A stretch of DNA of 45,036 nucleotides, taken from WRCA01 sp050943575 (lineage in GTDB: Bacteria > Pseudomonadota > Alphaproteobacteria > Rs-D84). The notes under the pieces were generated by a model that had not been told where the DNA came from, did no database searches, and saw nothing but the letters and a program-made list of their open reading frames with translations. Numbering within the stretch: the first letter of the stretch is position 1; each line of letters begins with the position of its first letter. Shown piece after piece: positions 31,465 through 39,563 of this stretch. The position numbers and the translations under genes are program-made. The stretch spans positions 1 to 45,036 of the forward strand of contig JBMNPL010000005.1 in assembly GCA_050943575.1 (NCBI GenBank), in the 5' to 3' direction.

Positions 31465-32064
31465 ATGAAAAAAAAGACTAAAAAATTAACATTAGAAGAA
31501 TTAGTAAAAAAAGCGGATAATGCGAAAAAAGCAAATCCACTAGATTTATCATCAGATCAAGATTTATCAATTGCTTTGATGAATTTAATTTCATTAGAAG
31601 AGCATTTCTTTTTTTCAGGCGCAAAAACTAAAAAAACAAGTTTTTATGATTTAATAGATGTTGTTCGTGAAATGCGCAAAGAATTAATGTTTCGTATTGT
31701 AAAATCAAATAGTTCAGAAAATGGTGAAGTTTGGTGTATTTCAAAACATTTATTGGCTGCTTCTATGAGATTAATGGAAGTCGGGACGAAAGCGTTGGGT
31801 GCGGGGAAAAAAGCAGATGCCGAAGATTTATTTGAAAAATCATATGAATTATATTCATTGTTTTGGGGTTTGAATATGGATTTAATTGATGTGGCTGGTG
31901 TAAAAAAAATTGATGGTGAAATTTTACCTTATACACCAAATAAAACTATTGCTGTTTCTAATCCTGATACAACAAAATCGAAAATGGTAAAATCTGAAAA
32001 AAAAACTATAACTAAACGTTTGGGTGAATGGATCCGCAAAGCCGTAAATTGTTGCATTGAATAA
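31465..32064 (+). CDS. Helical cytoplasmic protein of unknown function (199 aa)
   Basis: No signal peptide or membrane helix. The middle is a well-defined all-helical domain with strong motifs: ALMNLISLEEHFFFSGAKT, FYDLIDVVREMRKELM, GEVWCISKHLLAASMRLMEV and AEDLFEKSYELYSLFWGLN. The N-terminus is Lys-rich and the C-terminus is a charged linker ending KAVNCCIE. AAAGGA precedes the ATG. It forms a pair with the CPVC membrane protein. I recall similar sequences annotated as hypothetical in candidate-phyla genomes, but cannot confirm that here. Confidence 0.72.
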   Translation: MKKKTKKLTLEELVKKADNAKKANPLDLSSDQDLSIALMNLISLEEHFFFSGAKTKKTSFYDLIDVVREMRKELMFRIVKSNSSENGEVWCISKHLLAASMRLMEVGTKALGAGKKADAEDLFEKSYELYSLFWGLNMDLIDVAGVKKIDGEILPYTPNKTIAVSNPDTTKSKMVKSEKKTITKRLGEWIRKAVNCCIE

Positions 32065-32111
32065 AATTTGCTTTTACAATTAATTTTATTAAAATAATCA
32101 CATTTGGCTAG

Positions 32112-32185
32112 GCGGGCGTAGTATAATGGTAGAATGTAAGCTTCCCAAGCTTGAGACGAGGGTTCGATTCCCTTCGCCCGCACCA
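32112..32185 (+). tRNA. tRNA-Gly (anticodon CCC)
   Basis: Cloverleaf with acceptor GCGGGCG/CGCCCGC, anticodon stem TAAGC/GCTTG around loop TTCCCAA (CCC), T arm with TTCGATT and encoded CCA. kdsD starts 22 nt downstream, so both may share a transcript. Confidence 0.96.
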
Positions 32186-32207
32186 AGGTTATAATAAAGG
32201 CTTTAAT

Positions 32208-33173
32208 ATGATAGATTATAATAAAATTGCAACAGATGTTTTAGATACTGAAATTCAAGGTCTGAAAGAATTAAAAGAGTCATTATTAAAAGATCCCGCT
32301 TTTGGTCAAGCAGTTGATTTATTAATAAATAGACGTGGTGCAATTGTAGTAACAGGTATGGGAAAGTCAGGACATATCGCAAGGAAAATAGCAACAACTA
32401 TGTCCAGCACTGGCAGTCGCGCTTTCTTTTTACATCCTGGTGAAGCATCTCATGGTGATATGTCTATAATATCACCAGATGAAGTTATAATCGCAATTTC
32501 TAATTCTGGTGAAACAAAAGAATTATCTGATATAGTTGGTTATTCTAAACGTTTTAATGTCCCGATGATTTCAATAACTCGTGAAGCAGATTCTGCACTG
32601 GCACGTGCAGCCACTGTTTCTCTGGTTATGCCAGCAGTTCCAGAATGTTGTATTATTGGCAAGGCACCAACAACAAGTATGTTGCAAACAATGGCCTTGG
32701 GGGATGTTTTAACCGTGGTTTTAGAACATGTAAATAATTTAACCCCAGATATTTATAAAAATTGGCATCCTGGTGGAAAACTTGGCGCATCTCTTATTCG
32801 TGTTTCTGATTTAATGCATAAAGGTGATGATTTACCAATTGTCCAAGAAAGCGATTTATTTGAAACAGCGCTTGAAGTTATGGGGCGTCCAATTAGATTT
32901 GGTTGTGTGTGTGTTATTAATACAGATGGCAAAATAGTTGGAATAATGACAGATGGTGATATTCGCAGGAAAATATCAACTGGGTTGTCTGGTAAACAAA
33001 TGCGTGAAATTATGAAAACTAATCCATTTCATATAAGTGCAGATGTGCTGGCAACTGAAGCATTGCGTATTTTAAATGAAAAACAAATTCAAACTTTATT
33101 TATTACCAATGATTCTGGACAACCAATCGGAATTATTAATTTTCAAGACTTGTTAAAAGCAGGAATTGCTTGA
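32208..33173 (+). CDS. kdsD: Arabinose-5-phosphate isomerase (KdsD/KpsF/GutQ family)
   Basis: Converts ribulose 5-phosphate to arabinose 5-phosphate, the first committed step to Kdo for LPS. The SIS domain shows VTGMGKSGHIARKIATTMSS, HPGEASHGD and IAISNSGETKEL; two CBS domains follow (about residues 205-320), the last ending FQDLLKAGIA. From ATG 32208 (AAAGG upstream, 321 aa) length is normal; a longer frame opening inside the tRNA is not used. Fits with lpxA-lpxB elsewhere in the window. Confidence 0.94.
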   Translation: MIDYNKIATDVLDTEIQGLKELKESLLKDPAFGQAVDLLINRRGAIVVTGMGKSGHIARKIATTMSSTGSRAFFLHPGEASHGDMSIISPDEVIIAISNSGETKELSDIVGYSKRFNVPMISITREADSALARAATVSLVMPAVPECCIIGKAPTTSMLQTMALGDVLTVVLEHVNNLTPDIYKNWHPGGKLGASLIRVSDLMHKGDDLPIVQESDLFETALEVMGRPIRFGCVCVINTDGKIVGIMTDGDIRRKISTGLSGKQMREIMKTNPFHISADVLATEALRILNEKQIQTLFITNDSGQPIGIINFQDLLKAGIA

Positions 33174-33269
33174 CTTTATGATTTCTTTAATTAATAATTA
33201 AATAGTAATAAAATAAAAATCCTTCGTCTGTGGGCGCGGGACACCGAACGGCAAGTTTTGCTTTCGGTG
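33170..33269 (+). promoter_or_regulatory. Promoter and structured leader of rpsP
   Basis: TTGACT (33170-33175) overlaps the kdsD stop, followed after 17 nt by AATAAT (33193-33198). The leader contains a hairpin at 33242-33269: CACCGAA pairs with TTCGGTG and the inner GCAA with TTGC, followed by AATTTTTATT. It could be an attenuator or ribosomal-protein binding site. AAGGAT at 33290-33295 is the ribosome site. Confidence 0.5.
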
Positions 33270-33301
33270 AATTTTTATTGAAAAAACAAAAGGATAAAAT
33301 T

Positions 33302-33949
33302 ATGGCAGTTGTAATTAGACTTGCGCGTCATGGTGCGAAAAAACGCCCTTATTACCATATTGTTGTTATGGATAATCGTTTGGCTTGTAAATCTGGAAAT
33401 GTTTTAGAAGTTATTGGAAAATATAACCCGATGGTTGCGAAAGATTCCGCAGATAGAGTTAAATTAGATGTAGATAAAGCGAAATCTTGGATGGCAAAAG
33501 GTGCGCGTCCATCAGATCGTGTTTATAGATTTCTTGCAAATGCTGGTGTATTGCCTGTAAAGCCACATCCAGTTCAAACAAAGAAAAATCAACCATCTGA
33601 AAAAACAAAGATGAAAATCAAAGATAAAGAAGAAAAACTGGCAAAAATAGCAGAAGCTAAAGCAGCAGAAGAAGCCGCAGCCAAAGCAGAATCTGAAAAA
33701 CCAGCAGAAGCACCCGCTGAAGAAGTTGCGACAACAGAAAAACCAGTTGAAACTTTAGCTGAAAAAAATGATGTACCAGAAACTGAGACTAATACTGAAA
33801 CAAAAGAAGTTAAAACAGAAGAAATTACTACTCCTGATGAAAAAACAACAGAACCAGCAACGGAAACAGTAGCGGAAGAAGTTAAATCAGAAGCCGAATC
33901 AGAAGTTGTTAAAGAAGAGACATCAGCAGAAGAACCCAAGGCTAAATAA
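33302..33949 (+). CDS. rpsP: 30S ribosomal protein S16 with long acidic C-terminal extension
   Basis: S16 binds 16S rRNA early in 30S assembly. Residues 1-85 are a standard S16 domain (VIRLARHGAKKRPYYHIVVM, RSS-like KYNP, SDRVYRFLANAGVLP). Beyond residue 90 lies a 125-residue low-complexity tail rich in Glu, Ala, Lys, Thr and Val, making 215 aa against about 82 in E. coli and up to about 165 in other alphaproteobacteria. The start is ATG 33302, matching the family N-terminus MAVVIRLARHG. First gene of the rpsP-rimM-trmD-rplS operon. Confidence 0.96.
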   Translation: MAVVIRLARHGAKKRPYYHIVVMDNRLACKSGNVLEVIGKYNPMVAKDSADRVKLDVDKAKSWMAKGARPSDRVYRFLANAGVLPVKPHPVQTKKNQPSEKTKMKIKDKEEKLAKIAEAKAAEEAAAKAESEKPAEAPAEEVATTEKPVETLAEKNDVPETETNTETKEVKTEEITTPDEKTTEPATETVAEEVKSEAESEVVKEETSAEEPKAK

Positions 33950-33960
33950 ATAAAATAAAA

Positions 33961-33977
33961 GGGGCGCAAAAGCGCCC
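33961..33977 (+). terminator. Hairpin between rpsP and rimM
   Basis: GGGCGC-AAAA-GCGCCC forms a 6-bp GC stem. The downstream TTGCCTTCCCTT is T-poor, so it may be a weak terminator or a processing or stability element rather than a full stop. Confidence 0.55.
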
Positions 33978-33996
33978 TTGCCTTCCCTTATAAAAA

Positions 33997-34443
33997 ATGC
34001 AAGATCAAAATAAAATTCTTGTCGGTGAAATTGTTGGCGCCCAAGGTTTGCGCGGTGAAGTTCGTGTTAAAACTTATACACAAAAGCCAACTGATTTTTC
34101 AGAATTAAAAATAGAAAGCGCAAAATTTAATCAAGAGGCATTTAAATTTATTCGCGCAATTCCAAAGTCTGTTGTAATAATTGCAAAAATAGATGGTGTA
34201 AATAATCGTACACAAGCGGATGCTTTGCGGGGAACAAAATTATTTATAGATCGTGATACCCTGCCCGTCTTGTCTGATGGTGAATTTTATCATGCTGATT
34301 TAATCGGTATGACAGTTAATCAAAATACAGTTATCGCAGTTCATAATTTTGGTGCTGGTGATATTTTAGAATTAGATAACGGCGAAATGGTATCTTTTTC
34401 AGGTGCTAAAGTTGATATAAACAAAAAAATAATTTCATTATAA
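33997..34443 (+). CDS. rimM: Ribosome maturation factor RimM
   Basis: Assists late 30S maturation by binding S19. The N-terminal domain (ILVGEIVGAQGLRGEVRVKTYT) and barrel with FIRAIPKSVVIIAKIDGVNNRTQADALRG are typical, and FYHADLIGMTV begins the PRC-barrel half. At 148 aa the C-terminal domain is slightly shortened (usual about 170). TATAAA immediately precedes the ATG, but no ribosome site is evident. Confidence 0.93.
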   Translation: MQDQNKILVGEIVGAQGLRGEVRVKTYTQKPTDFSELKIESAKFNQEAFKFIRAIPKSVVIIAKIDGVNNRTQADALRGTKLFIDRDTLPVLSDGEFYHADLIGMTVNQNTVIAVHNFGAGDILELDNGEMVSFSGAKVDINKKIISL

Positions 34444-34473
34444 TAATTTATAATAATCAAGGAGATAATAAAA

Positions 34474-34716
34474 ATGAATAATTTTAAGCAAATAAAAGAT
34501 TGGAATATAAATAGTTATACGGGGGATCGTAATATATCGGCATTAGATGGGAGAACTTTTTATAAAATTCCTAAAAATGTACCAATAATAGGTGATTTTA
34601 AAAAAGGATCTTATATTTGTGTTGAAAGAGATGCAAATACTTTTAAAATTATTTCAGCGACAATTTTAACTAAACCAGAATTTAAAAAATTATTACAACA
34701 ACAGAAAACAAGATAA
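34474..34716 (+). CDS. Small unknown protein between rimM and trmD (80 aa)
   Basis: AAGGAG precedes the ATG, and the stop overlaps the trmD start by one base (TAATG), so it is a genuine operon member. The sequence is basic with beta-type patterns (LDGRTFYKIPKNVPIIGDF, GSYICVERDANTFKIISA). It has no signal peptide or membrane segment. Possibly an RNA- or ribosome-associated protein given its neighbours, but no family is recognised. Confidence 0.72.
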   Translation: MNNFKQIKDWNINSYTGDRNISALDGRTFYKIPKNVPIIGDFKKGSYICVERDANTFKIISATILTKPEFKKLLQQQKTR

Positions 34717-35399
34717 TGCATTTTAATATTTTAACTATTTTTCCTGAAATGTTTCCTGGCACACTTGGCGGTGGTGTTATTGGTCGTGCATTAGAAAATA
34801 AAATTTGGTCTTATGATATAATAAATTTGCGTGATTTTGGTATTGGAAATTATAAAGCAGTTGATGATGAACAATTTGGTGGTGGTACCGGTCAAGTTAT
34901 GCGTGCAGATGTTATTGGAAACGCCCTAGATTCAATACAAAAACAAGGAAAGATAATTTATTTTTCTCCACGTGGGCAAGTTTGGAATCAAAAAATGGCA
35001 CGAGAATTTGTCACCAACCCAAAACAAGAAATAACATTGCTTTGTGGTAGATATGAAGGTATAGATCAAAGAGTCATAGATCAATATCAAATTCAGGAAA
35101 TAAGTATTGGTGATTATATTTTATCTGGTGGAGAAATAGCGGCTCAGGTTTTTATTGACTCTTGCGTTCGCTTGTTGGATAATGTGATATGTGGCGGTGC
35201 AGAAAGCATCGGAAATGAAAGTTTTGAAATCGGGGGGTTAGAATGGCCGTTATATACCCGCCCGTCAACATGGCGTGGACAAGATGTCCCAGAAGTCCTG
35301 TTGTCCGGTCATCACGGCAATATAAAAAGATGGCGGGAAAAAAAATCGGATGACATAACAAAAGAGCGTCGTCCAGATCTAGTAAAGGATAAAAAATGA
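34716..35399 (+). CDS. trmD: tRNA (guanine37-N1)-methyltransferase TrmD
   Basis: Methylates G37 next to the anticodon to prevent +1 frameshifts. The SPOUT knot is visible: ILTIFPEMFPG, FGGGTGQVMRAD, YFSPRGQ, LLCGRYEGIDQRVID and ISIGDYILSGGE; the C-terminal domain ends with YTRPSTWRGQDVPEVLLSG. Length 227 aa is normal. It overlaps rplS by 4 nt (ATGA). Confidence 0.97.
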   Translation: MHFNILTIFPEMFPGTLGGGVIGRALENKIWSYDIINLRDFGIGNYKAVDDEQFGGGTGQVMRADVIGNALDSIQKQGKIIYFSPRGQVWNQKMAREFVTNPKQEITLLCGRYEGIDQRVIDQYQIQEISIGDYILSGGEIAAQVFIDSCVRLLDNVICGGAESIGNESFEIGGLEWPLYTRPSTWRGQDVPEVLLSGHHGNIKRWREKKSDDITKERRPDLVKDKK

Positions 35400-35773
35400 A
35401 TATCATTAAAAAAATAGAAAAAAAACAGATAGAAAAATTAACAGCGAATAAAGATATACCTAATTTTAAATCAGGAGATACTTTAAAAGTTCATGTAAGA
35501 ATTAAAGATGGTGAAAAATTCCGTACTCAAATATTTGAAGGTGTTGTAATATCTCGTGATGGTAATAATTCTTTTACAGTTCGTAAAGAATCTTATGGTG
35601 TTGGTGTTGAACGTAAATTTCCACTTCATTCACCAGCTATTGAAAAAATAGAAAAAATTCGTATTGGTAAAGTTCGCCGTGCTAAATTATTTTTCTTGCG
35701 CAAGTTATCTGGTAAAAAAGCCCGTATTGTTGAAGATTTATCAGCAACTGCGGCAGAAAAAGAAGAAAAATAA
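35396..35773 (+). CDS. rplS: 50S ribosomal protein L19
   Basis: Located at the 30S-50S interface. Characteristic VHVRIKDGEKFRTQIFEGVV, FTVRKESYGVGVERKFPLHSP and VRRAKLFFLRKLSGKKARI. Length 125 aa is near normal, with a short Glu/Lys tail. Last conserved gene of the rpsP operon. Confidence 0.97.
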   Translation: MNIIKKIEKKQIEKLTANKDIPNFKSGDTLKVHVRIKDGEKFRTQIFEGVVISRDGNNSFTVRKESYGVGVERKFPLHSPAIEKIEKIRIGKVRRAKLFFLRKLSGKKARIVEDLSATAAEKEEK

Positions 35774-35809
35774 TACGATAAATAATAAAAAACAATGGGC
35801 AGTAAATAT

Positions 35810-36196
35810 ATGAAAAAAACAAATAAATATTTTATAAAAATATCTGTTTTTTTATTTGCTGTCCATTGTGTGTTATTTTTATCACCAAATTTATTCGCAA
35901 ATACAGATGAATTTGTTGATAAAAATATTGCAGTTGTTCGTTTTATGAATAAAGCGGCTGGTAAAGCACATACGACATCAATATCTGTTGATAAAACATC
36001 ACAGATTGAAAAATTATCAGTCTTTGTTCGTGCTTGTAAACAAACTGCCCCTTATACAGCAGAAAACTTTTATATGTTTGCCGAGATTAAAAAAAACGGA
36101 AATTTAATATTTAGCGGCTGGATGGATAGGAATGAACCGGGAGATAACCCATTACAAGATCCTGATTATGATTTATGGTTATTACGTTGTGAATAA
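35810..36196 (+). CDS. Exported DUF2155 family protein
   Basis: An alphaproteobacterial periplasmic family of unknown function. Signal peptide (KISVFLFAVHCVLFLSPNLFA) followed by a domain with the family features: RFMNKAAGKAHTTSISV, FVRACKQTAPYTAENFYMF and the conserved ending IFSGWM...PDYDLWLLRC. Two cysteines probably form a disulfide. ATG 35810 is preferred; an in-frame ATG at 35795 would only lengthen the n-region. Confidence 0.85.
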   Translation: MKKTNKYFIKISVFLFAVHCVLFLSPNLFANTDEFVDKNIAVVRFMNKAAGKAHTTSISVDKTSQIEKLSVFVRACKQTAPYTAENFYMFAEIKKNGNLIFSGWMDRNEPGDNPLQDPDYDLWLLRCE

Positions 36197-36209
36197 AAAA
36201 GGATAAAAA

Positions 36210-36521
36210 ATGAAAGTGGTAAAAGCTAATTTAAAATTAATTGTCGGTATTTTGGCGTTGGTATTGGCTGCGGCTATATTTTTTATCGCTATGAAATCAC
36301 AAAGTAATTTAGAAGAAGGTAATTTGCGCGCATGGCTTTCCGCATCTGATTCTCGACGCGCAGCAGCAATAGAAATCCTTACGGGTACAACAGAAAATTT
36401 AGATTTAATGGTTTTATGTGTTTCTAAAATGGCATCAATGCCTGATTCAGGTAAATTAAAAGTTCGTGATGCGGCATCTTTATGTTCTGTGGGTATTGCA
36501 TTGCGTAAAAATAATGAATAA
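36210..36521 (+). CDS. Small membrane-anchored protein of unknown function (103 aa)
   Basis: One N-terminal membrane helix (about 9-28, LIVGILALVLAAAIFFIAM) and a helical C-terminal domain with two cysteines (VLCVSKM, ASLCSVG). AAAGGA precedes the ATG. It overlaps tsaD by 8 nt and follows the DUF2155 gene after 13 nt. No family recognised. Confidence 0.7.
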   Translation: MKVVKANLKLIVGILALVLAAAIFFIAMKSQSNLEEGNLRAWLSASDSRRAAAIEILTGTTENLDLMVLCVSKMASMPDSGKLKVRDAASLCSVGIALRKNNE

Positions 36522-37548
36522 TAAAAAAATACTTTGTTTAGGTATTGAATCATCTTGTGATGAAACAAGTGCAGCAATTGTTAGTGCAAATCGTGAAATT
36601 TTATCTCATATAATATATTCCCAAATACCAGAACATCAAAAATATGGCGGTGTAGTGCCAGAATTAGCCGCGCGTGCTCATATTCTTGCTATTGATGAAG
36701 TTGTTGAAAAAACATTATCAGATGCTGATAAAGAAATTTCTGATATTGATGTTATTGCTGCAACTGCTGGTCCTGGTCTTATTGGTGGACTTTTAATAGG
36801 TTGGGAATTTGCTGTTGGATTATCCCAAGCAACTGGAAAACCATTGGTCGCGGTAAATCATTTAGAAGGTCATGCTTTGGTACCCAGATTAACTAATAAT
36901 ATACAATTCCCTTATTTATTAATGTTGGCATCAGGTGGCCATTCACAAATTTTATTAGTAAGTGGTGTTGGTAATTATAAAATTATTGGGCAAACTTTGG
37001 ATGATAGTGCTGGTGAAGCATTTGATAAAGTATCAAAAATGTTGAACTTGGGATATCCTGGTGGTCCGATTGTTGATGCTCGTGCAAAATTAGGTAATAA
37101 AAACGCATTTAAATTTCCGCGCCCATTATGTGATAAATCTGGATGTGATTTTTCTTTTAGTGGTATAAAAACTGCGGTTAGAACACAAATAACAAATACA
37201 ATCAATCGTGATGAAGAATTTATAAATAATGTTTGTGCATCGTTTCAATCAGCAGTTGTAGATTGTATAATAAATCGTTTACAAAACGCATTAAATGATT
37301 CACGAATAATTGAGACCGCGCCAAAAACATTAGTCGTTGCAGGTGGGGTTGCAAAAAATTCTGAAATTCGTGCAGCTATGAAAGAATTGGCAAATAGTGC
37401 TGGTATGGATTTTGCCGCACCACCATTAAATTTATGTACAGATAATGGCGCAATGATCGCATGGGCTGGGATAGAAAATTACTTGGAAAATCGTATAGTT
37501 CGTGAACCATTTGCCCCTCGTCCTCGATGGCCATTAACCGAGTTATAA
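36514..37548 (+). CDS. tsaD: tRNA N6-threonylcarbamoyladenosine synthase subunit TsaD
   Basis: With TsaB and TsaE it transfers threonylcarbamoyl to A37 of ANN-decoding tRNAs. Signatures: LGIESSCDETSAAIV, GGVVPELAARAH, AGPGLIGGLL, metal-binding NHLEGH, ASGGHSQILLV, DDSAGEAFDKV and the final CTDNGAMIAWAG. From ATG 36514 the protein is 344 aa, the normal length; an upstream in-frame ATG at 36466 lies within the preceding gene. Confidence 0.97.
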   Translation: MNNKKILCLGIESSCDETSAAIVSANREILSHIIYSQIPEHQKYGGVVPELAARAHILAIDEVVEKTLSDADKEISDIDVIAATAGPGLIGGLLIGWEFAVGLSQATGKPLVAVNHLEGHALVPRLTNNIQFPYLLMLASGGHSQILLVSGVGNYKIIGQTLDDSAGEAFDKVSKMLNLGYPGGPIVDARAKLGNKNAFKFPRPLCDKSGCDFSFSGIKTAVRTQITNTINRDEEFINNVCASFQSAVVDCIINRLQNALNDSRIIETAPKTLVVAGGVAKNSEIRAAMKELANSAGMDFAAPPLNLCTDNGAMIAWAGIENYLENRIVREPFAPRPRWPLTEL

Positions 37549-37551
37549 TTA

Positions 37552-37579
37552 TTGAATTTTTTCCATGATTTGTTATAAT
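37552..37579 (+). promoter_or_regulatory. Promoter of the YunG-like gene and xseA, leaderless arrangement
   Basis: TTGAAT (37552-37557), 16-nt spacer, TATAAT (37574-37579), then 7 nt to the ATG at 37587 with no ribosome site. Confidence 0.6.
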
Positions 37580-37586
37580 TAACTTT

Positions 37587-38060
37587 ATGAATAATTATGC
37601 AAATAAATATAATTCAGCTACAAAAAAAATATTGGCTCGCGCAAGAGATATAGATATGCATATAAAATATGAAGAGCCCTATTCTTTGTATAATATTGTT
37701 TATGCTATGCGTGAATTATTTAAAGATCAAAAATTTAGAGATAAGTTTGCTGTAAATGATGATAAAAATTGGTCACGTGGAATGTGTGCTTTATCCAGTA
37801 TAGCTGTAAATATACTTGGGGGCAAAGAATATCAAATTATGGCAATTTCTCCAAAAGATTGGGATTTAGGCCCATTAATTTTTGTTAAAACATTATACGA
37901 TAATAAACCGTTTCATGTTACAGATGGGCAAGTTTTTTTAGGACATAAAATTCCATATAATCTTGCGTTTCCGATAGATGCCTCAAAAGTAAAAACACCG
38001 AATAAAATTGAATTTGTAAACGCTGTGATTAATAAAATAAAAGAAATTAGCAATGATTGA
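37587..38060 (+). CDS. YunG-like protein with possible Cys-His-Asp site (157 aa)
   Basis: Soluble protein without signal peptide. WSRGMCALSSIAVNILGG (Cys67) followed by PFHVTDGQVFLG (His110, Asp113) resembles the layout of YunG-type and other papain-fold-like proteins, in which a Cys at a helix start and a downstream His form the active site. The function of YunG is unknown. It overlaps xseA by 8 nt, so the two are co-expressed. The family call is tentative. Confidence 0.6.
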   Translation: MNNYANKYNSATKKILARARDIDMHIKYEEPYSLYNIVYAMRELFKDQKFRDKFAVNDDKNWSRGMCALSSIAVNILGGKEYQIMAISPKDWDLGPLIFVKTLYDNKPFHVTDGQVFLGHKIPYNLAFPIDASKVKTPNKIEFVNAVINKIKEISND

Positions 38061-39225
38061 AAAACCAGAACCTATTATTCAACCGGATATGATTTTTAGT
38101 GTATCTGACGCGTCTGCGTTATTAAAAGGTGTTGTAGAAACAGCCTTTGCACAAATTCGTATTCGTGGTGAATTATCCCAAATTACACGTGCATCCAGTG
38201 GTCATACTTATATGACAATCAAAGATGCAAATGCTGCAATTAATGCTATCATTTGGCGTGGAACACCAATTCCTATTCAACTAGTTGATGGATTAGAAGT
38301 TATAATAACAGGTAAATTTACAACTTACCCTGCCCGCAGTAATTATCAAATTATTGTATCTGAAATTGAAATAGCTGGTGTTGGTGCAATTCTTAAAATG
38401 TTAGAAGAAAGAAAAAAGAAATTAGCAGCCGAAGGGTTGTTTGATAATTCTCGTAAAAAAACATTACCACGTTTTCCATCTGTAATTGGGATTGTAACCA
38501 GTCCAACAGGCGCAGCATTTCAAGATATTTGTAATCGCTTGCGTGAAAGATTTCCAGTTCAGATTTTATTATATCCAGCAACTGTTCAAGGCGCTACAGC
38601 GGCAGCAGAAGTTACCGCCGGTATTGAATATTTTAATAACGAAAAAAATGTGGATGTAATAATTGTTGCACGTGGTGGCGGTTCATTAGAAGATTTATTA
38701 CCATTTTCCGAAGAGATTGTTGTTCGCGCAGTTGCGGAATCTAAAATCCCAATTATATCTGGTGTGGGACACGAACCAGATTGGATGTTAATAGATTTTG
38801 CTGCTGATGTGCGTGCCCCAACACCAACTGGTGCGGCTGAAATAGTTGTCCCGACTAAAATCTCGTTAATTCAAGACTTAGAAACAATTTGGCACAAATT
38901 ACATTCTAATTTCTCATCAAAATTATTGAATATGCGGGCGCGTATAGATTCCATAACAATCAAAAGTCCACTTCAATTAATTATGGAACATCAACAACGT
39001 TTGGATGATACCTTTCGTACTTTAGAGATTTTATATATAAATAAAGTTTCTAGAATAAAACAATCAATTTCCCATTTTGAACAAATGCTAAATTCATTAA
39101 GTTATAAAAGTGTTTTAAACCGTGGTTTTGCAATGATACGCAGTGGTGATAAAATAATTAGCCGTGTTTCTGATTTTAAACGTCCCGCCAAAATAGAATT
39201 TAATGATGGTGTTATAGATATTTAA
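38053..39225 (+). CDS. xseA: Exodeoxyribonuclease VII large subunit
   Basis: Degrades single-stranded DNA as part of ExoVII. An N-terminal OB fold (IRGELSQITRASSGHTYMTI) is followed by the catalytic domain: GIVTSPTGAAFQDI, VIIVARGGGSLEDLLPF, ISGVGHEPDWMLIDFAAD, RAPTPTGAAE; the coiled-coil region and a final LNRGFAMIRSGD complete it. At 390 aa it is shorter than E. coli (456) with a reduced coiled coil. xseB is not adjacent. Confidence 0.96.
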   Translation: MIEKPEPIIQPDMIFSVSDASALLKGVVETAFAQIRIRGELSQITRASSGHTYMTIKDANAAINAIIWRGTPIPIQLVDGLEVIITGKFTTYPARSNYQIIVSEIEIAGVGAILKMLEERKKKLAAEGLFDNSRKKTLPRFPSVIGIVTSPTGAAFQDICNRLRERFPVQILLYPATVQGATAAAEVTAGIEYFNNEKNVDVIIVARGGGSLEDLLPFSEEIVVRAVAESKIPIISGVGHEPDWMLIDFAADVRAPTPTGAAEIVVPTKISLIQDLETIWHKLHSNFSSKLLNMRARIDSITIKSPLQLIMEHQQRLDDTFRTLEILYINKVSRIKQSISHFEQMLNSLSYKSVLNRGFAMIRSGDKIISRVSDFKRPAKIEFNDGVIDI

Positions 39226-39563
39226 TCGCGTTCTATAGTTCTTGAATATAAAGTACTTTGCGGATCTTTTTTAAAATTTAATGCTTTATAAAATTTATGA
39301 GATTCTTCGTTTTCACTTGCTAAAAATAATTCTGTAGCACCACGTTCTTTTGCAATTTGTTCAAATTCAGAAATACATTTTTTACCCAACCCTTTGAATC
39401 TGTATTTTGTATCTGTATCTATACGATTAATAATTGCCTTTTTACCAACTATTAATCCGAATAACTTTGAACATAAAAACTTTCCATCATATATTTTGAC
39501 ATAAATCATATTGCCTTCATTTTCTATTTTTGTTTCAAAATTATTTTCTGAAAGTGTTATCAT
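39222..39563 (-). CDS. GNAT family N-acetyltransferase
   Basis: Acetyl-CoA-dependent acetyltransferase of 113 aa. Motif A is visible as DTKYRFKGLGKKCISEFEQI and the C-terminal motif B as SENEESHKFYKALNFKKD. Substrate unknown. Its start overlaps the recN stop by 4 nt and its 3' end overlaps xseA convergently by 4 nt. Confidence 0.85.
   Translation of the reverse strand: MITLSENNFETKIENEGNMIYVKIYDGKFLCSKLFGLIVGKKAIINRIDTDTKYRFKGLGKKCISEFEQIAKERGATELFLASENEESHKFYKALNFKKDPQSTLYSRTIERD

Noticed and set aside
32151..32207. Upstream extension of kdsD
   Set aside because: It overlaps tRNA-Gly; ATG 32208 has its own ribosome site.
33230..33301. Upstream extension of rpsP
   Set aside because: S16 begins MAVVIRLARHG at 33302 after a ribosome site; the extension runs through the leader hairpin.
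33589..33969. Minus-strand Ser/Val-rich frame opposite the S16 tail
   Set aside because: A composition shadow of the Glu/Ala/Lys/Thr-rich extension of rpsP.
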